The position numbers were made by a program, and so were the translations under genes. This document shows, piece by piece, positions 37,021 to 48,393 of a DNA stretch of 64,000 bases; positions within the stretch are counted from its first letter, which is position 1; each line of letters opens with the position of its first letter. The DNA is taken from contig NC_133648.1 of the NCBI RefSeq assembly GCF_009905375.1, positions 89,716,631 through 89,780,630 of the forward strand, in the 5' to 3' direction. The stretch comes from Apium graveolens (Eukaryota; Streptophyta; Magnoliopsida; Apiales; Apiaceae). The notes under the pieces are model-generated. The model searched no databases and was not told where the DNA came from. It worked only from the letters and a program-made list of their open reading frames with translations.

Positions 37021-39711
37021 AAATATGCTATGGTCTTAGTGGATGAGTTCACCAGATACACATGGGTGTAGTTCTTGCACACAAAAAGTGAAACTGCATC
37101 TATTCTGATTGATCATGTCAAGCAACTGGATAAATTGATCAAATATTATGTGAAGATCATCAGAAGTGATAATGGCTCTGAGTTCAAGAATTTGATTATG
37201 GAAGAGTTCTGCAAAGACCGTGGAATCAAGCAGGAATTTTCTGCTCCTCGAACTCCATAATAAAATGGAGTTGTTGAAAGAAAGAATAAAACTCTTATTG
37301 AAGCTACACGAACTATGCTTGATGAAGCAAAGCTACCAACCTATTTTTGGGCTGAAGCTGTGCAGACTGCTTGTTTTACTCAGAATGCAACACTCATTAA
37401 CAAGCATGGAAAGTCACCATATGAGATGGTGAAGAAAAAGAAGCCAAATTTGAAGTATTTTCATGTATTTGGATGCAAGTGTTTTGTTCTTAAGACTCAT
37501 CCGGAACAGCTATCCAAATTTGATCTAAAAGTTGATGAAGGAATTTTTGTTGGATATCCACTTTCCACAAAAGCCTTCAGAGTCTACAATTTAAGAACAA
37601 GGGTTGTCATGGAATCCATCAATGTCTCTTTTGATGATAAGAAGATTACTGGACTTGAAGATTTCAATGATCATGATCAGCTGAGATTTGAAAATGAAGA
37701 TTTAAATTCTGATAATGTAAATCCTGACAGTCTAAATCCTGATACTGCAAACTCTAATGGATTAAACTCTGATGTTATTGAAACTATAGTGACTATGCCA
37801 AAGGAAGATACACTTGTGCAGGGGGAGCATACTGAAGATACAACCACATCTCAAGAAGCATCAGAACCTATAACTGGCTCTTCAAGTTCTGATTCATCAA
37901 GTTCTGATGAGCCAAGTTCTGATAATTCTGGAAACTCAAATTCTGAAGGATCCAATTCAGAGAGCATAATTTCAGGGGGAGCATCAGAAAATGTTGATGA
38001 AGACAGCATGGATCATGGGGGAGCATCTAGTTCTAGAGAAAACCTTCCATCTGCAAGGAAGTGGACTAAATCACATACACCTGACTTAATTATTAGAAAT
38101 CCTGATGCAGGTGTCAGAACTAGAACAGCTACATCAAATGAATGTCTTTATAATTCTTTTCTTTCTCAGACTGAACCAAAGAAAGTAGAAGAAGCTCTTC
38201 AAGATGCTGATTGGGTGCAAGCAATGCAGGAAGAGTTAAATGAATTTGAAAGAAATAAAGTCTGGACCCTAGTGCCAAGACCAAAGAACAGATCTGTTGT
38301 TGGTACAAAGTGGGTGTTCAGAAACAAAACTGATAGTGATGGCATAATAATAAGGAATAAAGCAAGGCTGGTTGCAAAAGGATATTCTCAACATGAGGGA
38401 ATTGATTATGATGAAACATTTGCACCAGTTGCTAGATTGGAAGCCATAAGGATATTTTTCGCTTATGTTGCTCACAAAAAGTTTACTATCTTTCAAATGG
38501 ATGTGAAAATTACTTTTCTCAATGAAGAATTGGAAGAGGAAGTATATGTTGAACAACCTCCAGGCATTGTAGATTCCAAACTTCCAAATCATGTCTACAG
38601 GCTTGATAAAGCACTTTATGGCCTTAAGCAAGCTCCAAGAGCATGGTATGAGACTTTAGCTCAGTTTCTTCTGGAAAGTGGATTTAACAAAGGAACTATT
38701 GACAAAACACTGTTCTACCTCAACCATGGAAAGGACTTACTTTTGGTGCAAATATATATTGATGATATCATTTTTTGTTCTACAAATGATAGACTTTGCA
38801 AGAAGTTTGCCAAACTGATGCTGTCAAGATATCAAATGAGTATTATGGGGGAACTTAGCTATTTTCTGGGCCTTCAAGTCAAGCAGAATGAAGAAGGCAC
38901 TTTTATTTGTCAATCCAAGTACACCAGAAATTTGCTGAAGAAATTTGGAATATAAGATTGTTCAAGTGCATCCACTCCCATGGCCACTGCAACAAAATTG
39001 GATAAGGATACTGGTACATCAGTAGATATTACTGATTACAGAGGTATGATTGGCTCATTACTCTATCTAACTGCAAGTAGACCTGATATCATGTATGCTA
39101 CCTGTCTTTGTGCAAGATTTCAAGCAGATCCAAGAGAACCTCACTTAACAGCTGTGAAAAGAATGTTCAAGTACCTTAAGGGTACAGCTGATCTGGGATT
39201 GTGGTATCCTAGAGAATCAGACTTTAAGCTAATAGGTTACTCAGATGCAGATTTTGCAAGATGCAAAATTGACAGGAAAAGCACAAGTGGAAGCTGCCAA
39301 TTTCTTGGAGGCAGATTAGTTTCTTGGTTTAGCAAGAAACACAAGTCAATTTCCACATCAACTGCAGAAGCAGAGTACATTGCTGCAGGAAGCTGTTGTG
39401 CACAGATTCTTTGGATGAAGAATCAGTTACTGGATTATGGGTTAACATACTTTAAAATCCCTATTTACTGTGATAATCAAAGTGCTATTGCTATGACAGG
39501 TAATCCAGTTCAACACTCAATGACAAAGCACATCAGCATTAGGTACCACTTCATTAGGGAACATGTGGATGAAGGTACAGTGGAATTTCATTTTATTCCA
39601 ACAGATCAATAACTAGTAGATATCTTCACAAAACCACTATGTGAAGCTACTTTTACAAGATTGGTAAATGAACTTGAAATGGTTTCAGGTTCTTTCTCTA
39701 AATCTGCTTAG
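37021..39711 (+). pseudogene. Element C pol, lacking protease and N-terminal integrase
   Basis: The frame begins inside integrase at YAMVLVDEFTRYTWV. Present are the second catalytic Asp (RSDNGSEFKN), the Glu in [32 protein letters not shown], then RT ([13 protein letters not shown], the active site YIDDIIF near 38755, FLGLQV) and RNase H (SDADFAR, STAEAEYIAAG, CDNQSAIAM, TKHISIRYHFIREH). It ends near KSA at 39711. In-frame nonsense codons lie at about 37069, 37258-37263 (two adjacent, where relatives have Gln-Gln), 38953 and 39610. Compared with element B about 1.2 kb is missing (protease, pre-integrase, HHCC zinc site). It is inactive. Confidence 0.93.
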
Positions 39712-41100
39712 TTTATGTTCTGATACATCAGACTTTATGATCAGTACTTTACAGATATTACTATCTTTGTGTATTCTGTGCTTAAATTGAAAATTGCTTA
39801 AGTGATGATTGTTCTCTGATGTGAATTTCTAAACTCTGATAGTGATATGAATGTTCTGTGACTATTCAATCCAATGAGGATAACTGTGCTAGATGCTGAC
39901 CTAGTAGTCTTTAATATACTAAGTCCCATGTTTGAAGTAATTGTTTATGTGGAAATCTTTTAAACACAAGCAAATTCTGATATTGAGCTTAGTTAAGTTT
40001 ACTTTGTGTATCTTATTACTAAGTAAAAAAAACTAGAATAGTGCTTCTTATCTGTTAAGTTCTGATGTTATTAAATCTGATGGATGTACGAAGTGCTGAT
40101 AAACTTCACTTATCAAAAGAAAAAGAAATAAAAATCAGGTACTCCTTTGAGATCTAGAGTAAAAAATGTGGAAGGGACGACCCAAGTGCATTGCTGGTAT
40201 TAAGTAATATGCATTAGAAAAGCAAACTAAAAATTTTCTCGGTGACCTTTCACACTCTGTGATTACTGGAGAAATACTCTGATAATAGCATAAATTCTGA
40301 TAAGCAGTCGTAACTCACTTACACTGAGAAGCCACTGTAAAATGGAATTTCAAAAGATGCATAAAATGAGCATAAAATAGTTGAGGTGGACTCATGCATG
40401 AACTCATTATAAAGTAGACTTCAGAATACTAACAAATTTTGAGCAAAGTTCTTAGTTATGCCTTATTTCTAAGATGTACTGAAGTGAATCAGACTTTAAT
40501 CTTTATCTTATATTTAACTTACTGCACACACATACACTCCATATGAATGATGAAAATTATTGTGGTGATAAATGTTATTTTAGATGAACAGGTTAAGTGT
40601 CAGTTGCATAAATTTTGAGGACAAGTTATGATGGAAATTCTGATGATTAAGTTCTGAAGATACAAAATCAGTATTTGTGTGAAGAATTACAGGAATAGAC
40701 ATTCACTTTTCGAGTTAGGGATCCATATTCTGATGACTGTTAAGTTCTGATAAGTCTAAGTTCTGATATTAAATCCTGTTTCTTTACTTGACTTATTTGT
40801 GGTTAAAATCTGAAACAGTCATATTTAAAATCAGAATATGTTTGGGTGCGATATAAACAGTCTACATAATTGGGGTTAGTGGTACTCGTAAATGAATAGT
40901 AATTTTTTTTCTAGCTTCGTGTGCTCATTAACTCTTGTTTTAAGCTTCCAATGGCTGTCATTATTGCTCATCAGTCTAGGGAGTCGAGGGGTCATCATTT
41001 TTACTTGTAATTGTTGCCCAGTCCTCGCATCCCTTTGTATTCCATTGGCTATTTAAACCAATAATTCATTCCAGACAAAACATCCTTCACTTTCTCACAA
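39712..41100. repeat. Element C spacer rich in AAGTTCTGAT words
   Basis: This non-coding spacer after pol holds more than ten copies of (AAGT)TCTGAT, for example near 39718, 39974, 40058, 40296, 40628, 40729, 40745 and 40761. Further copies lie at 41529-41610. The word also occurs in C's LTRs and coding linkers. Confidence 0.8.
41049..41059 (+). promoter_or_regulatory. Candidate TATA box upstream of a small ORF in element C
   Basis: CTATTTAAACC lies 70-80 bases before ATG 41127. A leader with CTTTCACTTTC-like and T-rich character ends CAACAAAGATGG, a typical plant start context. Confidence 0.4.
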
Positions 41101-41126
41101 ACTCATTTTTTTTCATTTCAACAAAG

Positions 41127-41363
41127 ATGGCTGAGTTTGGTTGGTTTTACAACTATGGCACCGAAACTGTGTATATTTTTCAAAATGGAATTCCGATTGC
41201 ATATCCTATCAACAACATTCCTCATAATCTCTGGATTCAATTTCCAGAGATCATTAAAAATGACTTGTTGATTGTCCAAAGAGATCTACATCTCTGTTAT
41301 CTCCGTCAGCAAGAACGGATCATCCGTCTTGTAGTGCTCTTCGTCAACAGCAGAAGGAGTTAG
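41127..41363 (+). CDS. Small ORF (78 aa) between pol and the third ORF of element C
   Basis: The predicted 78-residue protein begins MAEFGWFYNYGTETVYIF and ends with basic residues. I do not recognise it. In favour of it being real: a TATA-like box and leader upstream, a good start context, and composition unlike the surrounding AT-rich spacer. Just before its stop another frame (HPSCSALRQQQKELVIRLLS) looks more protein-like, so the original product may have been longer and is now frameshifted. No equivalent was noticed in elements A or B. It could be a remnant of an accessory gene or chance. Confidence 0.35.
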   Translation: MAEFGWFYNYGTETVYIFQNGIPIAYPINNIPHNLWIQFPEIIKNDLLIVQRDLHLCYLRQQERIIRLVVLFVNSRRS

Positions 41364-42028
41364 TCATTAGGCTTCTTAGCTTAGGACTAAAACTGTTGAT
41401 GTTAGGTATTTTAGACTAGGGCAATCTTGTAATTTTATGCATGTAATTTAAGTTTCATGAAATGTATTAATTTGATATATTAATGAAATTTTACTTTATT
41501 GTAAGATTTTTTCTCTGAGTCATTTAATATTCTGATGAACTTTTAAATCCTGATCATAATCAAGTTCTGATGACCTGTTAAGTTCTGCTCAAAATCAAGT
41601 TCTGATGCTGACATGGCAGTATTTGCTTACTTGGTTTATTTTTGGTCATTACCTTATTGGTCATATTTTTACAGAATATTGGTAAAGCAGTAATAATTAT
41701 TTATTTGTTGGGAACAATTTTTTTTATTTAAAACAAAAAAAACTGAACGTCTTTGATTAATGGGATTACTTGGTTAGTGGAACAGTTTTTTTTCCTTGAA
41801 AACTGCATGTGATAAGTAATGATTACTGAATTCCCGTGCCCATTAATTATCTATTACTGCTGCATGTCTGACAGGTGTCCCAACGACTATTTTTTACCGT
41901 GCATCTATTCACTTTCATATTCTATCTCTCTCTTTTTACTCTTATTCTCTCTCACAACTACTGACGATTTATCATACAGATATTTTATCAAACACCTTAC
42001 AGGCAACCTAATTTCTCACTTATTTCTC

Positions 42029-44898
42029 ATGGCACCCAAGGATTTGATTGTAGATGGAGCCAAGTTTGTACCTAACAACTATGCTACAATCTTGAACAAG
42101 GCTGAAGCTCCATCTGATTTGCACTTTGTGCAAGATTTTTTAGCAAATAGTGAGATTGGGTATGCTTTGACCCAACCTCAAGTCATTTCAAGCCAACAAG
42201 TTCTGACGTTCTGGCGGACTAGGCATTTTGATAATGGTGTTACTACTGGTACTCCAAGCATCGTTTTTGAAGTGAATGATGTTGAGCATGTAGTTACTCC
42301 TAAAGCAGTTCGTAAAGCTCTCCACTTACCAGAAGGCTGTACTTTTTCAACAGTGGAGGAACCTGTTCTACAGTAGTTCATGGCCAGTTTGGGTTATGAG
42401 GGCATTTTGGGAAAGCTTGGACAATTGAAAAGAGCAAAAATCAGGAAGGAATGGAGCTTTTTCTTCGATTGTATCACTAAGGCATTCGCCAGTAAGTGTT
42501 CCAACTTTGATGCCATTCCAATTCTGAGTCAGCACATCGGGTATGCTCTTATTCATCAAACTCACTTTGATTTTGCAAGTGTTGTGCTAGGTTTCATAGG
42601 GGATAGGATGACAGAAGATAGGAATGTAGTGTACTTTGCTAGATTCTGTCACCTTATATATAACTTCTGTTATGCTGATGAATCCCAACCTACCACTGAT
42701 TTAATTCCACCCTTTAAGCTTGTAAAATGGGCTTTTAATGATTTGTTAAATGCTGACATAAAGAAACAAGTGGTTAGACCCTTACAGATACCTCAGTCTG
42801 TCAAACAGATCCTGGTAAATGCTGATCCTCAAACCTACACATCTGTTTTCCCTGATATTCAACCCTCCAGCATATCCTAGCCACCACAACAACCATCAGA
42901 ACATACAACACCTACACCTCAAACTTCTCAACCTCAACCTACTCAACCCTCCATCAGAACATATTTCAAACCATCACAGACATCTCAACCTTCACCATCA
43001 GCACATCCTGTGAGGCCTTCATCTTCCAAACCTAAGAGGGCAAAGACTGTACCTCAGACACAATAGAAGAGAAGGAGGATTGTTCTGAGAGATGAGTCAG
43101 ACAGTGAGGAATAGGTTCCAGTATCAGAACCTGTTGTAAAAGAAGCTGAGAAGATTTCCTCTCAGAAGGATGTTAAAACTGGGAGTTCTAAGCTTCTCAA
43201 AAGACTTAGAAGGATGTATTCTGATGAAACTCCCAAAGTCTCTCCACCCTCAAAGAGACATAAAAAACAAAGAGCCAGGAGGCCTGTCAGTGTATCATCA
43301 CATTCTAGAGAAACTCTGGAAGAAGTAGCGAAGGAAGGGGATCAGGAATCTCTGATCTCAACAGAACAAATTGTTGTTGATTTGCTTCCTTCAGCACAAT
43401 CAGAACCTACTCAAGACAGACTGCCTACTCCTCTTGTGTCTCCTGTAAATGAACCAGTACATACTGAAGACCCAGGAATAAGTGCTGAGATTGATATTCA
43501 CAACCTGATTGTGCCTGAGGTTTTGTACTTCACTACACCACCAACACCACTTCCTGATGCTGATTTTAATCCAGAATCGCCTACAACACCTTATCTGCAT
43601 CTAGATACTGAAGATCAGATTTCAGGTGAGCATCAGAATATGGCTGTTGATCAGAACTTAGTTGGAGATCAACACTTAGAGGATGATGTTGAAGCCTCAA
43701 TAGCCTCTCATACTATTCTTTTATCAGAAGAAGCTGCTAATGCTGATTCTATAAGTTCTGATGCTGCTAATGATGAAGTTACTGGTGAAGCTGCTGCTAC
43801 AAATGTAGATGCTGATGCAGCTGGTCCATCAGGACATGCACCTCAATAAATTGTTCATAAAGCTGAGATAGTTAAGAAGCTTGTTACAGGGGAAACACCA
43901 GTACCTTGGAGTAAAACTCCTAGAGGACAGGAGTGGACTAAGGAGTGGAACACAGTTACCTTTGTTCCTTCTGAAAAGATTCTTGTTGAGCATCTTGCAA
44001 AAGCTGATGAAATGCTGATAAAAGATGATTTCAAGACACAGCTGAGAGTTACTGCATTGAGTACAAGGCACCTTCAAGGTCAACACTCAATAACTCATGA
44101 CAAGGTGAATAAAATTCAAGAAAACTTGATCCAGCAAGATATGAATCTGAAACTTGAAAAGAAAAGGATTTTCCAACCTAACTTTGACAGAATTGCCTAC
44201 ATTGAGAAAACCCAAGAGAAGCAACAGTCTCAGATTGATGAAATTTTGAAGAATCAAGCTTCTCATCAAAATCAACTCAATGAGATTCAATCCTCATTGG
44301 AATTGCTTGTCTCTCTTCTATTACCTGCTGATGCCAAAAAGGGGGAGAAAGTAATTAAGTCCAAATACAAACCTATAAAGATACTAAAGGGAAAGGATGA
44401 TGGAAAAGATGACCCGGGAAACTCTTGAATGGGTGGAGGTCATGGTCAAGGTAAAGGTCTTTCATCAAGTAAAGCTGGAACTACAAGTCAAAGAACAAGT
44501 TCTGATACTGGGAGAAGAATAACTTCTGATACTGGTAAAAGGATAAGTTTTGATGAACATCTGGAACTTGTTGAGAAGATTTCAAGACAATTATTTCTGA
44601 AAGAAAATCCAGGAATGGACTTTGAGAGTCTAAAGGAAAAAGAAGCTAGACTTAAGTTAGAAAAAGTCAACTCCAAATCTGAAACTTCTGTTGTTGAAAA
44701 GAAAATTCCTAAGGCTAAAGGCATTGTGATAAAAGAAAGGGTAAATCCAGAGGCAACCAAGGCCAAATCACAAATGCAGATAGATCCAAGGTCCAAGGGC
44801 AAAGAAAAAGTTGGTGAACCTGTAAAGGTTTATGTGCCTGCTATGGATGAAGAAATATCTGATGAAGATGCTAATCTTACTCTGGTTTCAAAGAAGAT
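42029..44898 (+). pseudogene. Third (env-like) ORF of element C, 5' part, cut by element B
   Basis: It starts at ATG 42029 (MAPKDLIVDGAKFVPNN). One reading frame runs the whole way with only point nonsense codons (42374, 42878, about 43064 and 43111, 43847, 44426) and no frameshift. Blocks shared with A and B are RKEWSFFFDCITKAF (near 42448) and NVVYFARFCHLIYNFC (near 42624). A Ser/Pro/Thr-rich linker follows with an NLS-like KRHKKQRARR near 43250, then a helical, coiled-coil-like part around 43990-44300. No signal peptide or convincing membrane helix is seen. Element B is inserted at 44898; the frame resumes in phase at 58041. The function is unknown. Confidence 0.85.
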
Positions 44899-45922
44899 TG
44901 TTGTGAATATGTTGTGTACTTGATGATTACCTAAACAAAACATCTAAGTAAATTTTACTTAGTGAAATAATGTAGCACTCGACGGAAAAGAATTATAGTC
45001 CCGACGGATAACTCGTTTTAGTCCCGACGGATGAGTAACTTATTATCCATCGAGTGACTAGCTTATGTAATAATAAGTTTGTAGCACAGTGTTGTATGCA
45101 CCTTTGTATAGAATCTGTAGTAGTATATAAGTCATGTTGACTTTAACTAGATATGCAGAATAGGTTGATTAACTGTACATAAGCAATGTCTTGTAATTCT
45201 GTATAAGTGAAATGAAGTCAAGTGCCAAAATAGCTATCAACGGATGCTTAACAAAGCTTCGACGGATGATCAAATGACTTTCAACGGATGTTTAAAATAG
45301 CAGTCGACGGATGATCAAGTAAGTCATCGACGGATGATCTGAAAGTCGACGGATGATCATATCAAGATTCAAACATCAGTTGAACAGTGAAAGCTGACAC
45401 ACAGCCGTCGAGTTGGATACAAACACACTGTGGAAGCCCATTAACTGGGTAATAGAGGACGAAAAGCAGCAAAGATCAAGACTGTTAGATTTTATATTTA
45501 TTCAGTTCTTTTGACTTTGTAATCTTGGTAATATATAAACCAAGAGAGTAGCAAATAGAAAAACAACTAAGAGAGCTAAGAAATAAACACAGAGAAATCT
45601 TTGTAAGCACTATCTTTAGCATTTCCTGTGTTCTTAGTAGTTCTATTTTGTATAAGCAGCTGTGAGCATTTCTGCACACAGAGTCCTCTCGATATATTAA
45701 ATATATATCTGGTGGAATTGTTTAAATCCACCAGAAAGTTTTTAAAGACTCTTGTTTTTAATTACTCTTGTTTTGATTCATTAAAGTTTATATTCCGCAT
45801 TGTGCTAATCAAAACAAATATATCTATAATCGAGTTGAACATTTTTATTTCAAGAAAAAAAGTTCAAGAATTCCATTCAACTCCCCTTCTGTAATTCTTG
45901 CTATATTGTTAAGGGACTAACA
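44899..45922 (+). repeat. Element B 5' LTR (1024 bp)
   Basis: TGTTGTGAAT...GGGACTAACA. It has about ten CGACGGATGA-type words at 44980-45055 and 45237-45410, both orientations. TATA box ATATATAAAC at 45531-45540. Confidence 0.97.
45531..45540 (+). promoter_or_regulatory. TATA box of the element B LTR
   Basis: GGTAATATATAAACCA context; element C's LTR has the same GTAATATATAAACA arrangement at 34883. It is the likely core promoter for the genomic RNA. Confidence 0.65.
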
Positions 45923-45924
45923 AT

Positions 45925-45936
45925 TGGTATCAGAGC
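45925..45936 (+). other. Element B primer-binding site
   Basis: TGGTATCAGAGC two bases after the LTR: initiator tRNA-Met primer. Confidence 0.96.
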
Positions 45937-45983
45937 AGGCTCTTAATCTACAAAGAGTTTAAAGATCAAAACAATACAGCAAG

Positions 45984-48379
45984 ATGAACAAGAAAGATGT
46001 TGGAGTCAAGATTCCTTTTCTTGATAAAGATAATTACCATCATTGGAAGGTAAAGATGCATCTTCATATGCTTTCTCAAGATGAGGCCTATGTGGACTGC
46101 ATAGAAAGAGGCCCTCATGTTCCAATGAGAGCTGCAACAGGAAATGAACCATCTGTTCCAAAGCCAAGGCATGAATGGTCTGAACCTGATCTTGAACAAG
46201 TCAGGAAAGATAAAAAGGCCATGAACATTCTATTCAATGGTGTTGATGCAGATATGTTTGATAACATCATCAACTGCAAGACTGCCAAGGAAGTTTGGGA
46301 CACAATACAGATAATCTGTGATGGTACTGAGCAAGTAAGAGAAAATAAAATGCAGCTCCTGATTCAGCAATATGAGCATTTTCACAATAAAGAAAGTGAG
46401 TCACTCACTGACATTTTTAGTAGATTCCAAAAGCTACTAAATGCTCTTAAATTGCATGGAAGAGTCTATCAGACTAAAGACTCCAATCTGAAATTTCTCA
46501 GATCTCTTCCAAAGGAATGGAAACCAATGACAGTCTCATTGAGAAACTCTCAAGATTATAAGGAGTTTACTTTGGAGAGACTGTATGGCATTCTGAAGAC
46601 CTATGAGCTTGAAATAGAGCAGGATGAAAGAATGGAGAGAGGAAAGAAGAAAGGAGGATCCATTGCACTAGTGGCTGAACTGGAAAAGGAGAAGGAAGTG
46701 AAGATGGAAGCTGTGGAATCAACTTCAAAGGCCTGTGAAAGCAAGGGTAAAGGGCTAGCTGCAGAAAGTGAAGATTCTTTGAGTCAAGATGACATGGAGG
46801 ACATTGATGAGCACCTAGCATTCCTTTCAAGAAGATTTGCCAAGCTCAAGTTCAAGAAGAACTTTGGAGCTGCCAAGCCAAATAGAAACATGGTGGATAA
46901 GTCAAAATTCAAGTGTTTCAAATGTGGCTTGGCAGGGCATTTTGCAAATGAGTGTAGAAAGTCAGATTCCAGTAAGAAGAGATTTGAGTCTGTGGATTAT
47001 AAGCAAAAATATTTTGATCTACTCAAACAGAAGGAAAGGGCTTTTATTACACAAGAGAATGACTGGGCAGCTGATGGTTTGGATGAAGATGAGGATGTCA
47101 GCTATGTCAATCTAGCCCTTATGGCCAAATCTGATGAAACAGAGACAAGTTCCTCAAGCAATCAGGTAATTACTACAAACCTTGCACATTTATCTAAAGC
47201 TGAGTGTAATGATGCAATAAATGACATGTCTACAGAATTGTATCATTTGCATGTTACACTTAAGTCCCTCACTAAAGAAAATGCTAAAATCAAATAAAAC
47301 AACTTGTTTTTGAGTGAGAGGAATAATGTGCTTGAGTCTCAGTTTGTTGAGTTTGAGAAACTAAAAATTGAGTGTAGAATTGCTAAGGAGGAATTAACTG
47401 AGTCCTTGAAAAAGGAAGAAATTTAAAGAAGCAGCTTGATCGTGAACAGGAGGTGATTAAAGCATGGAAAACATCCAGAGATGTTCATGCTCAAATCACC
47501 AAGGTTCAAGGAATTGAGTCCTTTTGTGATAAAGCCTGGAAAAAGAATAAGGAGAAACTAGAACTTATTTTGGTAGATGGATTACTGACAGATGTCTCGA
47601 CGGATGATGAGGACTATCCGTCGGATAACAAAATGTGTTATCCATCGAATGATAAAAATCCTAATCCGTCGGCTGTGAGCAAACCCATTAGCAAAGCCAA
47701 ATTAACCAAGCTAAATGAAAAGTATGGGTCTGTTTCCAAGAACTTTGTTTCAGGGGAGTCAAGTCAAGCCAAGAAAGGGAAGAAGGCTAATGTTGGTCAC
47801 ATGACTGTCAAACGGTTGAGTGACAGACTTAAGAAGATAGAGGTAAAAACAGAGACTAAAAGGAAAAACAATAGGAATGGTAAAGTAGGGATTAACAAAC
47901 ATAATAACTACACACCTGACAAATATGCTCCTAGAAAAATCTGTGTCAAATATGGTAGTGTAAATCATTTGTCTGATAATTGCAAATCTGCCATGCCTAC
48001 TCCCATGTCTGTTCAGCCTCAATTCTCTAACATGAATGCCATGCCTCCTATGCCTGTTAATGCTATGCCTACACAGAACATGAATGCACAGTTTGCTAAC
48101 ATGCCATTTGCACCTAATCCATATTATGCTGCATACAATATGCCTCAAATGCCATTTAGCATTCCTTACTGGAATAACATGTTTGCACCAAGCATGCCAT
48201 TTCCTGTTAGCCATAACATGCATAATAATTCTGTTGCATCTAGTGGTTTCAAAGGCCCAACCCAAATGACTAAGGAAGAATCTGAAATTCCTAAGTCAAA
48301 TGAGTTAAGACCTAAGAAACAGAAGAAGAAAGCTAACAAGGCAGGACCTAAGGAAACTTGGGTACCAAAATCAACTTGA
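45984..48379 (+). pseudogene. Element B gag (two lesions)
   Basis: It starts at ATG 45984 (MNKKDVGVKIPFLDKDNYHH). Landmarks are HHWKVKMHLHMLSQDE, VWDTIQIICDGTEQVRENK, DSNLKFLRSLPKEWKP and LYGILKTYELEIEQDERM. A zinc knuckle CFKCGLAGHFANEC follows near 46916-46957, then coiled-coil sequence. A nonsense TAA at 47295-47297 and a one-base loss near 47420 interrupt it. The later part has TVKRLSDRLKKIE and a knuckle-like ICVKYGSVNHLSDNCK near 47940 with Tyr in place of the second Cys, then a Met/Pro/Asn-rich region. It ends with WVPKST and a stop at 48379, out of frame with pol. A 47597-47672 linker carries four ATCCGTCGA-type words. Confidence 0.9.
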
Positions 48380-48393
48380 TTTGATTTTGATGT

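Noticed and set aside
47759..48265. 168-codon minus-strand frame opposite element B gag
   Set aside because: It is a shadow of the plus-strand gag frame, whose landmarks are clear; its His/Met/Arg bias comes from the Met/Asn/Pro-rich gag region.
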